Below, piece by piece: positions 53,133 to 60,839 of a DNA stretch of 64,000 nucleotides. The notes under the pieces were generated by a model. That model saw only the letters and a list, made by a program, of their open reading frames with translations. It searched no databases and was not told the DNA's origin. Source of the stretch: Marimonas arenosa (lineage in GTDB: Bacteria > Pseudomonadota > Alphaproteobacteria > Rhodobacterales > Rhodobacteraceae). Position 1 is the stretch's first letter. Each line of letters starts with the position of its first letter. The position numbers and the translations under genes are program-made. The stretch covers positions 434,001-498,000 of the forward strand of contig NZ_JANHAX010000001.1 in the NCBI RefSeq assembly GCF_030848945.1. Reading direction: 5' to 3'.

Positions 53133-56100
53133 TCAGCTGGCGGCGGACTGGAAATCCAGGCCGACGATCATCTGGCCGATACTCAGTTGGGTGACCCCGG
53201 TGCATGTTTCGCTGCCGGGGAAGACGGGTTCGATAAAATGTTGCGGATGCGAGACGAGGACCGCCCGCGCCCGGGCGCTGGCCGCGGTCTGAACCGGGCG
53301 GCCGACGATGAAATCCTCGCCGATGGTCATGGCTGACAGGGCCGGTTCGGGGTCGCTGCCGACGACGAAATCCAGTCCCACCTCCATGTTGCCGATTCCG
53401 TCGCGGGGCGGGCCGTCGAAAGCATGGTAGACATCGAACCGGGTGACATAGTCGACATAGTCCCGATCCTCGACGAATTTCAGCAGTTCCGAACGATAGA
53501 TCCGGGTGCCGAAAACGATGTCGCGCCCCTCCTCGAAGGCCCAGGGCGACAGAAATCGTTGGATATCCCCGTTCAGTTGCTCGGAATAGAAACCCGGATC
53601 GCGGCCCGGGCGGAAGGCAATGCCGGCGTCTACGCGGACCCGTTCGTAAACCGGGTGCACCACCTGGATATCGGCAAAGGGCGAGGCGATGCCATCAGTG
53701 ATAAAATCGCGAATCTCCTGCATCAGCGTCTCGCCCGCCCGCGGCTCCAGCGGGTTGGCGGATTGCGAGGCGCGCAGGTTCGGTACGATGACGATCGAAA
53801 GCACACCCGGGGCGGCGTCGTTTTCGGCAGTGCTGTGCGGCAGTGCGCGCGCCTTGAACACACCGGGAAACCGCTCCAGCACCCGGCGCTCGAAATCCCA
53901 AGGCGTCACCGCCCGGTTGCGATGGCGCAGCCGTTCGGCATTGCGCTCGAAGTAACCGGCATCCGCTTCGACACCGCGCCCGCCGAAGGAAGGCTGCGGC
54001 TGGCGAACCGCCTTGATTCCCAACCGTCGCTTCGACAGGCGCGTGATGGTCCCGGCAGCAAGACCCTCGGTAAGGTGTTCGGAAAAATCGGCAAGCGCAC
54101 TGCCTTCGGGCGGAGCGAATGCCGCCGTCGCCGCCGGCGCATCCACCGCGGCGGTGCGTGCCGCAACCCCTGGTGGCGCCTGCAAAACCACGCGCAGCCA
54201 CGTCATCCCGGCCGGCATCAACGTGCTGTCCTGCACCGCGTCGTGGCCCACCGCGACGGCAACGACGCCGGGCGTCTGGAAACCCCGGGTCTCATCGGCC
54301 ACCAGCGCCGAAGCCGGCAACTCGACCCAGCCTTCGGCACCGAGATAAGACCAAGCCAATTCTTCCGGCCCGGGTGGCGCCGCGATCCCGGCCGTGCCTT
54401 CCTGAAGCTGGAACAGGAACGACGCAGTGCCGGGGGGCGTGAACCCTTCTAGTCCCAGATGCAGCACCGCCGCCTCGGGCGGGGCATCGGCGAGCCGCGC
54501 AAGTGCCCCGCCGCCCCCGGCCTCTGTGTATCCGAATACGCCGATGGTGAAAAACGAGCCCGCCGCCTGGGTATCACCCGGCGCGAATTGCGAATGCGAG
54601 CCGTATCCCAGCCGGAGCTCTGACAGCATCGGCGTCCAGGGTTCGTTGGGCAGAACCGGCTCGGGCCCGGCACCGGGCGCCTCGGAGTCGTATTGTGCCA
54701 GAGCAATCGCCGCCTTGGCATAGCGGCGGGCAAAGGCGTCTTGGCCGAAAGCCTCGAACGGCACGTCCTGGGCATAGGTCACGCCGCCATTGGCGATATC
54801 TTCATTGCGCGGACCGGTCAGGCGCAGCCGCAGAAACCCGCGCTTGATGCCCGTCCCGTAGCGGTCGGCCTCGGCCAGGTCTGGCGCCGGCTCGTAAGCC
54901 CGCCCGGCATAGGCATTGTCGAAGGCCGCCGCGCCGAAGCTGATGCCTTGGCTTTCACCCTGTGGCGCGAACAACTGCAGCACCCCAACCGGCCCGGTTA
55001 GGCGATGGTCCCACGATCGTCGGTCAAGCATGTCGACCACCGCGGTGAAGCTTGGCCGGAACACGCTGGCCAGCACCGAGTCAGTCCAGTCGAAATATCC
55101 GGCGTAATGCGACAGCAAGTCCTGGGGCATTCCATCCCAAGTGAAATCGACCGACAGCCGATCCAACCTCTTGGCGAAGATTTCCTGTGCGCCGACATAG
55201 AAATTGGCCCCAATCCGCGGCCGCTGTGTGAAAAGCGGCATCGGCTTGGCCGGGTCCAGCGTACGCTCATCGTTCTGCACCACCAAGTCGGTCAACCCGT
55301 CAGCCTCGACCGCAATCTGCACATCCGTGACTGCCAGCCCGTTCCACAGTCGCGCGTGACCGCTAGGCGACTTAACCAGACATCGCAGCACCGGCGCCGC
55401 CCGATCGGGCCGCGGTGCAGGCGCTGTTTCATCGACGTGTAGCGCCGGATCGAAGTCTACGACCGCAGGGGCCTCGACCGGCAGCGCTGCGGTCAGGTTC
55501 AGCACCGGGTCCGGGCCGGAGACATCTAATTCCGCGGAAAACTCTTCCGGCACCAGCCAGCCCTCGGCCCCAGAAAATTCCAGCGTCACGAATGGCGTCA
55601 ACGTCAGACCAGGCGGTGGCGCGGCCGACTCGACTTGCGCCAGCGTCAGTGTCACCGCGATCTGCCTTTCGCCCTCTGCCAGCCGCAGCACCGGGTCGGC
55701 CAGTGCAAAACCGGGGTCGACCTCGGTCATGCCTTCGGCGGCGGCCTCTGGCCCAAAAGGATCGGCACCGAACGTGGCGAACCCCGCCCCGCCTGGCGCC
55801 TCGGCCCGGAACAGCCGCAACCGCCCCTGCGGGTCTTCGGCCGTCAGACTGCGCGCCACCTGCCCGACCAGCGCCGGGGAAATCACCGTCTCGCGTTCCA
55901 GCGCATAGCGCAGCGGACGTCCCTGCGCATCGGTTCCTGCCTCGAAACTGGTCCCGGATTCGAGCAACACCCGATCGGCCCCGGGTGCCATCTCGAAGAC
56001 CAGATGCACCTGGTCGGGCACCGCCGCGGCGCGGTCCAGCTTCAGAATACCCTCGTACCAATGCGTCAGGTGCCGCGCTGGTAGTCGGTCGAACTCGTCG

Positions 56101-56450
56101 CGAATATGACCGTAGGCGGCGAAAAATGCGAACAGCAGTGCCAGTTGCGGCGGCAGATCATCGCGCCCGGCCGCCAGCGCCTCCAGCGCTGCGGTGTTCA
56201 GAAGCTCCCCGGCACCGTCGCGCAGCGGATCGAACAGCGGTGCCCAATCGCCTGCCGCCTGCCCCGACTCGGTGTGAAAACGCAGCTCGGCGGCCAGCGC
56301 CGCCACGTTGGCGAACAACTCGCCAAGGTTGCGCTCGTCCGGCCGGACATAGTCGGGCTCCAGCGCCGGCGGCGTACGCTGCAGGCGGTTGGTTCCCCCC
56401 GCCCTCAGCAGCGCGCCATAGCGATCAAGAAGACCGGCGGCGTCAAGCAT
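53133..56450 (-). CDS. eCIS baseplate J-like protein (Afp11-like)
   Basis: A 1105-residue protein. The N-terminal region has FFAAYGHIRDEFDRLPARHL and HYEGILKLDRAAAVPDQVHL-like helices of Afp11. The C-terminal third carries the baseplate J fold (RNAERLRHRNRAVTPWDFER, VLERFPGVFKARALPH, VERVRVDAGIAFRPG). It assembles the wedges around the VgrG hub. Its start overlaps the upstream gp25 gene by eight bases. The extreme C-terminus (GEDFIVGR, LSIGQMIVGLDFQ) contains small repeated strands. Confidence 0.82.
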   Translation of the reverse strand: MLDAAGLLDRYGALLRAGGTNRLQRTPPALEPDYVRPDERNLGELFANVAALAAELRFHTESGQAAGDWAPLFDPLRDGAGELLNTAALEALAAGRDDLPPQLALLFAFFAAYGHIRDEFDRLPARHLTHWYEGILKLDRAAAVPDQVHLVFEMAPGADRVLLESGTSFEAGTDAQGRPLRYALERETVISPALVGQVARSLTAEDPQGRLRLFRAEAPGGAGFATFGADPFGPEAAAEGMTEVDPGFALADPVLRLAEGERQIAVTLTLAQVESAAPPPGLTLTPFVTLEFSGAEGWLVPEEFSAELDVSGPDPVLNLTAALPVEAPAVVDFDPALHVDETAPAPRPDRAAPVLRCLVKSPSGHARLWNGLAVTDVQIAVEADGLTDLVVQNDERTLDPAKPMPLFTQRPRIGANFYVGAQEIFAKRLDRLSVDFTWDGMPQDLLSHYAGYFDWTDSVLASVFRPSFTAVVDMLDRRSWDHRLTGPVGVLQLFAPQGESQGISFGAAAFDNAYAGRAYEPAPDLAEADRYGTGIKRGFLRLRLTGPRNEDIANGGVTYAQDVPFEAFGQDAFARRYAKAAIALAQYDSEAPGAGPEPVLPNEPWTPMLSELRLGYGSHSQFAPGDTQAAGSFFTIGVFGYTEAGGGGALARLADAPPEAAVLHLGLEGFTPPGTASFLFQLQEGTAGIAAPPGPEELAWSYLGAEGWVELPASALVADETRGFQTPGVVAVAVGHDAVQDSTLMPAGMTWLRVVLQAPPGVAARTAAVDAPAATAAFAPPEGSALADFSEHLTEGLAAGTITRLSKRRLGIKAVRQPQPSFGGRGVEADAGYFERNAERLRHRNRAVTPWDFERRVLERFPGVFKARALPHSTAENDAAPGVLSIVIVPNLRASQSANPLEPRAGETLMQEIRDFITDGIASPFADIQVVHPVYERVRVDAGIAFRPGRDPGFYSEQLNGDIQRFLSPWAFEEGRDIVFGTRIYRSELLKFVEDRDYVDYVTRFDVYHAFDGPPRDGIGNMEVGLDFVVGSDPEPALSAMTIGEDFIVGRPVQTAASARARAVLVSHPQHFIEPVFPGSETCTGVTQLSIGQMIVGLDFQSAAS

Positions 56451-56847
56451 TCGTCGCCTCCTCGAGATAGAAGGGCAGCACCAGGTTGTTTCGGGTATTG
56501 GTGGCGCGAACCGTGTAGTCGAGCCGCATCTCGATCACCCCTTCCATGCTCGCCAGCCGCTCGAACCGCACCGTGTCCAACTTGATCCGAGGCTCGAAAA
56601 AAAGCACTGCGCCTTCGATCTCGCGCCGCAGGACCGCCGCCATAGTTGTCGACAAAGGCTCGAATACCAGCGTGTCGCGGCGCCAACCGAAGGTCGGTCG
56701 CATGACCCGCTCGCCCAGTGTCGTGTGCAAAAGCAGAAGCAGGCTCTGACGGATGTCCTCCTCCCCCTCGACCATGGCAAGGCTTCGCCCCTGGTCATGG
56801 AAAACCGGGGGAAAGCTCCAGCCGCGTCCGAGAAAGCTTCTGTCCAT
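56443..56847 (-). CDS. gp25/GPW-type baseplate protein (Afp9-like)
   Basis: A 134-residue protein with the T4 gp25-like fold: DIRQSLLLLLHTTLGERVMR, PTFGWRRDTLVFEPLST in the core, and a terminal strand pair EMRLDYTVRATNTRNNLVLP. This small wedge component joins the sheath to the J-like protein. It starts three bases after the PAAR gene's stop and overlaps the J-like gene. Confidence 0.88.
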   Translation of the reverse strand: MDRSFLGRGWSFPPVFHDQGRSLAMVEGEEDIRQSLLLLLHTTLGERVMRPTFGWRRDTLVFEPLSTTMAAVLRREIEGAVLFFEPRIKLDTVRFERLASMEGVIEMRLDYTVRATNTRNNLVLPFYLEEATNA

Positions 56848-56850
56848 GGC

Positions 56851-57141
56851 TCAGCCTCCGATCAACACTGTGAACTCGCCGGCGACGATGGACCCGCCAT
56901 GCGCCGTGCTGTCACCCATCCGCGCCGCCGGCATGCCGCCGATCAGCACCGTGCCGCTTCCCATGATCACCGTGTCGGGCGGGCCGGAACAGCTCAGCAT
57001 GTCGCCCATACGCAGAGCCGGCATGCCGCCGATCAGCACGGTCGGCTCACCGGGCGGAAGAGCCGGACCGCCGACATGCGGCACCGTTCCGGTGACCATC
57101 GGGCAGACATGCATGTCTCCGGCCCTTGCTGCTGCTGACAT
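56851..57141 (-). CDS. PAAR-motif spike-tip protein (Afp10-like)
   Basis: A 96-residue protein built of four PAAR-like turns (CPMVTGTVPHVGGPALPPGE, VLIGGMPALRMGDMLSC, TVLIGGMPAARMGDSTAHGG, VLIGG). The His and Cys at the N-terminal turns (HVCPM, HVGG, CSG) are the usual zinc ligands. It sharpens the VgrG spike. Upstream is the VgrG gene (20-bp gap). PAAR here precedes gp25, a slightly different order from Afp. Confidence 0.92.
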   Translation of the reverse strand: MSAAARAGDMHVCPMVTGTVPHVGGPALPPGEPTVLIGGMPALRMGDMLSCSGPPDTVIMGSGTVLIGGMPAARMGDSTAHGGSIVAGEFTVLIGG

Positions 57142-57160
57142 TTGCGCCCTCCTTCCGCGC

Positions 57161-58903
57161 TTAGTTAATCTTCACCAGGGATCCCGAAACCTCGACCATC
57201 CCGCTTGACGTCACCGCCGCCGAGGCCGAACCCTCGGCTTTCAGTTCTGCATTGGCGGCCAACCCGATATTCGTGCCCTCGATCTCTACGTCACCGCTCG
57301 CCGCGATGATCACCCCACCGGCGCTGTCAAACGTGATCCCGTCGCTGGTTAGAGCAATCGAATTGCCGTTCTGGTCAGCCAGCAGGATGCCACCATCGCT
57401 GTCCGACAGCGTCACCGAATTGCCCGCCGGCGTCTCCACGATCACTGCGCCGTTCTCATCGTCGAAAACCAGCCGCAGTTTGGTGCGCGAGACGTAACCC
57501 TTGAGATGGTTTTCGGCACTCGGTTCCTCTGGAGGAGCCTGGGCCGAGGAATGCAGCGCGCCCAAGATGACCGGGAAGGCGGGATCGTCGTTGAAGAAGC
57601 CCACCACCACCTCGTCATCGACCTCGGGGCGGAAGAACGTGCCGCGCTCGGCACCGGCATCGAGCGTCGCCAGCCGCGCCCAGACGCCTTCGCCATCGGG
57701 CGCCGAAACCGGCAGGCGTATCCGCACGCGATGCTCTCCGCCCGGGTCGTCGGCGATCGCGGTCACCACGCCGACCTGCAAACCCGAAACCGCCGGGCTA
57801 AGCGCCGAAGCCGGCGGCGCGCTGATCGCGAAACGTTCGGCATGGGTGCGGGGGTCGGCGCCGAATTCCACATCCAGCGTCCAAGTATTGCCTGAAATCG
57901 CGTGCCGCAGCCCGGTTACCAGAACACCGCCGTTGAACCGTGCCCCCACCCCCGAAAGCTGCAGCGTCTGGCCCAGCATGATCGGCGCGAAACCCTGGAA
58001 CCGCACGCGCCCGCGGGCACCGGCAATCCGGCTGCGTCGCAGCGCCCCGTCAGCCCATGCTTGCAGCGCATCGGCCATTAGCGCCCCGCCATGCCAGACC
58101 TCTTCGCCAGTGCGGCCGGTGGCGCCGATCATATCCGCATCGTTCTGGTCGCCCGTAAGGATCCAACCCGGATCGGCCGCCTCGCTTTCGCCAGCCGCCT
58201 GTGCCGCCGGATCCCACGCCCGCGCCACGATTCCGCCAGTCTGACTGCGGGCGTCGAACTCGGCATCCAGCTCGATCAGGTTGGCGCCGAACAGCGCCTC
58301 GGCAACCGGCGCATCAGGGTCGAGTTCGGGAATGAAACTGCGCAGCGTACCATCCTCGACGGCCATGAATTGGCCATTAGCGTCCAGCCGCGCCATGACG
58401 AAATCCCAGTCCGTCGCTTGGTACTGGAACAGTTGTGGGTGGGTTACCTCGGTGGCAGCCAGATCGGCGCCGATGCCGTATTCGCCCAGGATTTCGGCAA
58501 TCACGTCGCTGTCGGTCATCTCCTCGAACAACCGGTTGCGGCGGCTCAGCGTCATCTTCGACGCGACGTCGCGGCACTCGACCTCGAGCCAGCTCGAACA
58601 GTCGCGCACGCCCAGCCGTTGCCTTAGCACCACGCCGCTGAAGATCGGCACCACCTCGCCGTGGTAACCGGCCTCCACCGTTATCTCCTGTCCGGCCGCG
58701 AAAAGCGCGCTGGCGCTGGCGGCGAAATCCGCCGTCGCCGGATCGCCGTCATCTATCTGCAAACGCGCGAACGGAATGCGGTTAACGCTGCGTTGCACCT
58801 CGAGTGCGGCCAGGCGCACCCAACCGGGCAGAGCCGTACCGCCGGTGGTGACGGTGACTGAAGTTACGTCGGTGTTCTGGGTGATCGGCAGCAGGCGTGT
58901 CAT
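57161..58903 (-). CDS. VgrG-like spike protein (Afp8-like)
   Basis: A 580-residue hub/spike. The N-terminal two-thirds are gp27-like (RSVNRIPFARLQIDDGDP, VIAEILGEYGIG, LFQYQATDWDFVMARLDANG). The OB-fold region is HRVRIRLPVSAPDGEGVWAR and GTFFRPEVDDEVVVGFFNDD. The C-terminal ~130 residues are a beta-helix (AGNSVTLSDSDGGILLADQN, GVIIAASGDVEIEG, EVSGSLVKIN). There is no extra C-terminal effector domain. Its ATG overlaps the upstream LysM-type gene by four bases (ATGA). Confidence 0.9.
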   Translation of the reverse strand: MTRLLPITQNTDVTSVTVTTGGTALPGWVRLAALEVQRSVNRIPFARLQIDDGDPATADFAASASALFAAGQEITVEAGYHGEVVPIFSGVVLRQRLGVRDCSSWLEVECRDVASKMTLSRRNRLFEEMTDSDVIAEILGEYGIGADLAATEVTHPQLFQYQATDWDFVMARLDANGQFMAVEDGTLRSFIPELDPDAPVAEALFGANLIELDAEFDARSQTGGIVARAWDPAAQAAGESEAADPGWILTGDQNDADMIGATGRTGEEVWHGGALMADALQAWADGALRRSRIAGARGRVRFQGFAPIMLGQTLQLSGVGARFNGGVLVTGLRHAISGNTWTLDVEFGADPRTHAERFAISAPPASALSPAVSGLQVGVVTAIADDPGGEHRVRIRLPVSAPDGEGVWARLATLDAGAERGTFFRPEVDDEVVVGFFNDDPAFPVILGALHSSAQAPPEEPSAENHLKGYVSRTKLRLVFDDENGAVIVETPAGNSVTLSDSDGGILLADQNGNSIALTSDGITFDSAGGVIIAASGDVEIEGTNIGLAANAELKAEGSASAAVTSSGMVEVSGSLVKIN

Positions 58904-59673
58904 ACGCCGCCCTCCGTCTCGCCCATCCGCGGCAGTTCCAGTCGGGTCCCCGCCGCCGGACGGCGGAAATTGACCAGCCTGTTGTGCCGCGCGACACTGA
59001 TGTAATGCCGCGGATCACCATAAATCTCATGCGACAGAAGCGGCAGGCTGTCGCTTTCCCGCAGCGTCCGGACATGGGTCAGATCGGGCGAACTCTTGGC
59101 CTCGCGCAACTCGCGTTCCATCTCCGTTATCGACTCGCGGAAGGCGCAGGTCGCCATCGCCCGCAGCGGCGTACCATCTGGCTGGAACAGCTTGAAATCG
59201 TAACTCAGCGAGGTTAGCGCGCCGTCGAAGGTGAAGCTGCCCCAGAACAGCATGACCTTGCGTGGCCGGTGCACCTCGCCGTCGAAGTCATAGACAACAT
59301 GGTTGAACTTGGCGATCTCGTCAGCGACGACATATTCATCCTGGTCGCTCAGCGCCGACTCGATGGCGCCGGCAATCGGGATGCCGGTCAGTGCGCCGGG
59401 CGGCGGCGGCACCACGCCGGTGCCGTCGAACACGAAAGTGAAATTTACACTGCGCGCCGGCGCGCGGTTGAACACGGCCTCGCTGCCTGACGCCCCCTGC
59501 GCCGCCTTCGAAGAGTAGTCGATGGTCTGGTCCAGGCTATACGAGGCCGGGTTGATCTGCACCACATAGGCGTCTTCGGGCGCGTCTGACAACTGTGGCA
59601 CTTCCTCGATCTCGCGCGTCGGTTTGTAGGCGCGAACCGTCATTTTTTCCAGCTTGCCCTGCTCGAACAGCAT
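58900..59673 (-). CDS. LysM-type hub/tail connector protein (Afp7-like)
   Basis: A 257-residue protein starting at 59673 (GGGAGGAACG upstream); upstream residues in the open frame belong to the small DUF5908 gene in another frame. The N-terminal ~180 residues are family-specific (YVVQINPASYSLDQTIDYSS, VMLFWGSFTFDGALTSLSYD). The C-terminal ~55 residues form a LysM-like motif (LRESDSLPLLSHEIYGDPRH, RHNRLVNFRRPAAGTRLELP). In Afp this protein links tube and spike. Confidence 0.85.
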   Translation of the reverse strand: MLFEQGKLEKMTVRAYKPTREIEEVPQLSDAPEDAYVVQINPASYSLDQTIDYSSKAAQGASGSEAVFNRAPARSVNFTFVFDGTGVVPPPPGALTGIPIAGAIESALSDQDEYVVADEIAKFNHVVYDFDGEVHRPRKVMLFWGSFTFDGALTSLSYDFKLFQPDGTPLRAMATCAFRESITEMERELREAKSSPDLTHVRTLRESDSLPLLSHEIYGDPRHYISVARHNRLVNFRRPAAGTRLELPRMGETEGGV

Positions 59674-59840
59674 CAACGTTCCTCCCGGTCGACCAAGATG
59701 CGCGCCAACTCGTCGGGACCGAAGCCCGACCCGCAGCCGCAATCCTTCTTGTTATCGCCCCCGCCGCGGTGTGACGGCGAGACCGTACGGTCGGGATCGA
59801 CCCGGGCTTTGATGACCAGTTCACGGATTTCTATGGGCAT
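59673..59840 (-). CDS. Small DUF5908-type eCIS protein (Afp6-like)
   Basis: A 55-residue gene. AGGAGG lies seven bases before the ATG at 59840. The first residues are MPIEIRELVIKARV, the signature of DUF5908 proteins found between tube and LysM genes in eCIS loci. A Cys-rich patch (KDCGCGSGF) and a charged C-terminus (ILVDREER) follow. The stop TGA shares one base with the start of the LysM-type gene. Its role in the particle is unknown; it was too short to be listed by a simple length cut-off. Confidence 0.85.
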   Translation of the reverse strand: MPIEIRELVIKARVDPDRTVSPSHRGGGDNKKDCGCGSGFGPDELARILVDREER

Positions 59841-59864
59841 TCCCGGCCTCCTCTTGCGCCGACC

Positions 59865-60362
59865 TCAGACCGACACGCTCACTGACCCGCTGATCGCCCC
59901 GGCGGCATCCAGCGCCGCGCTGACCGGGTCGGCATAGGTGAAATACTGATAGCTCAGCACCAACGTTTCGATGACGATCTCGGACTGCATCGCATCGAAG
60001 GACGACATTTCCAGTTGCTTCGGCACCGCGCCCACCACATACCAGTTCCAGATCGGCAGGTGCTTTTCGTTCAGCAGGGAAATCAAAAGGTTCGCCGGTT
60101 TGAAGCTGAACTCCTCGAGCGCCTTACGTGCCCAATAGCTGACCCCTGAGCCCAGCGGCGCACCGCGTCTCAGCGTTAGGTCGCCATAGTTGAGCCGGGT
60201 CGGAAGCTGATGTGTGAACCGGTTTTCCCCGCCTTCCGACACGCTTTCGAACTCGGTCGAAACCGACAGCCCCGACACCTCCTTGAAGCGGATATCGGAC
60301 GGAAACTGCGGCAGTTCGAACACGACCGAGAAGTGAAAAGCGGCGGGCGGCGGGGCAAACAT
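59865..60362 (-). CDS. eCIS inner tube protein 2 (Afp5-like)
   Basis: A 165-residue gp19/Hcp-fold tube protein: AAFHFSVVFELPQFPSDIRF, KEVSGLSVSTEFESV, LTLRRGAPLGSGVSYWARKA and KQLEMSSFDAMQSEIVIETL. It ends with a flexible Ala/Gly tail (AISGSVSVSV). Unlike the first tube protein it has a hydrophobic N-terminal MFAPPP start. It probably forms the terminal ring joining tube to hub. It is separated by only three bases from tube protein 1. Confidence 0.88.
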   Translation of the reverse strand: MFAPPPAAFHFSVVFELPQFPSDIRFKEVSGLSVSTEFESVSEGGENRFTHQLPTRLNYGDLTLRRGAPLGSGVSYWARKALEEFSFKPANLLISLLNEKHLPIWNWYVVGAVPKQLEMSSFDAMQSEIVIETLVLSYQYFTYADPVSAALDAAGAISGSVSVSV

Positions 60363-60365
60363 GGC

Positions 60366-60797
60366 TCAGGCGTGCTCCATCGTCAGACCCTCGTGGGCCA
60401 GCTCCAGCGTCTCCACCGCGACCTCGTTGCCGGTCGAGTTCAGATCGGTCGAGGTAACCTTGGTCGGCCAGGCGTTCTTCACTTTCCACACCACCACCGG
60501 GTCGTGCTCTTCGTTCAGCAAGCTGATTGTAATGTCGCGTCGGTCGATGGTGTTCAGCGCCACCGTGTTCCACCAGTCATAGAACTCGTTGTCGCCGGCA
60601 AAGATGCCGCGCTTGAGCGTGATCTGGCTCTGGGTCTGCATGCCCGGCATCTGCAACTTGACATATTCCGGTGAAACGCCATCCCGGTATTCGATTTTCT
60701 CGGTTGAAACCTCCAAACCGGAAACTTCGGTGAAGCCGATCTTGGTGCCGCCCCAGTCGACCTGGAAGTGAAACTTGGGGATCGGATATTCTGCCAT
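60366..60797 (-). CDS. eCIS inner tube protein 1 (major, Afp1/5-like)
   Basis: A 143-residue tube subunit with the T4 gp19 / Hcp barrel: FHFQVDWGGTKIGFTEVSGL, SPEYVKLQMPGMQTQSQITL, LKRGIFAGDNEFYDWWN and WKVKNAWPTKVTSTDLNSTG. It is the likely bulk subunit of the inner tube. AAAGGAGAC lies just before the ATG. It directly follows a sheath gene. Confidence 0.9.
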   Translation of the reverse strand: MAEYPIPKFHFQVDWGGTKIGFTEVSGLEVSTEKIEYRDGVSPEYVKLQMPGMQTQSQITLKRGIFAGDNEFYDWWNTVALNTIDRRDITISLLNEEHDPVVVWKVKNAWPTKVTSTDLNSTGNEVAVETLELAHEGLTMEHA

Positions 60798-60839
60798 GAC
60801 TGTCTCCTTTGTCCGCAGGCAAGGCTTTGGCGCAAGCCC

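Noticed and set aside
53424..54452. Long plus-strand ORF opposite the baseplate J gene, similarly 35334-36560, 44309-45757 and 55415-56470
   Set aside because: Arg/Pro/Ala-rich translations, no domain, and lying fully inside strong minus-strand genes; high GC gives such mirror frames.
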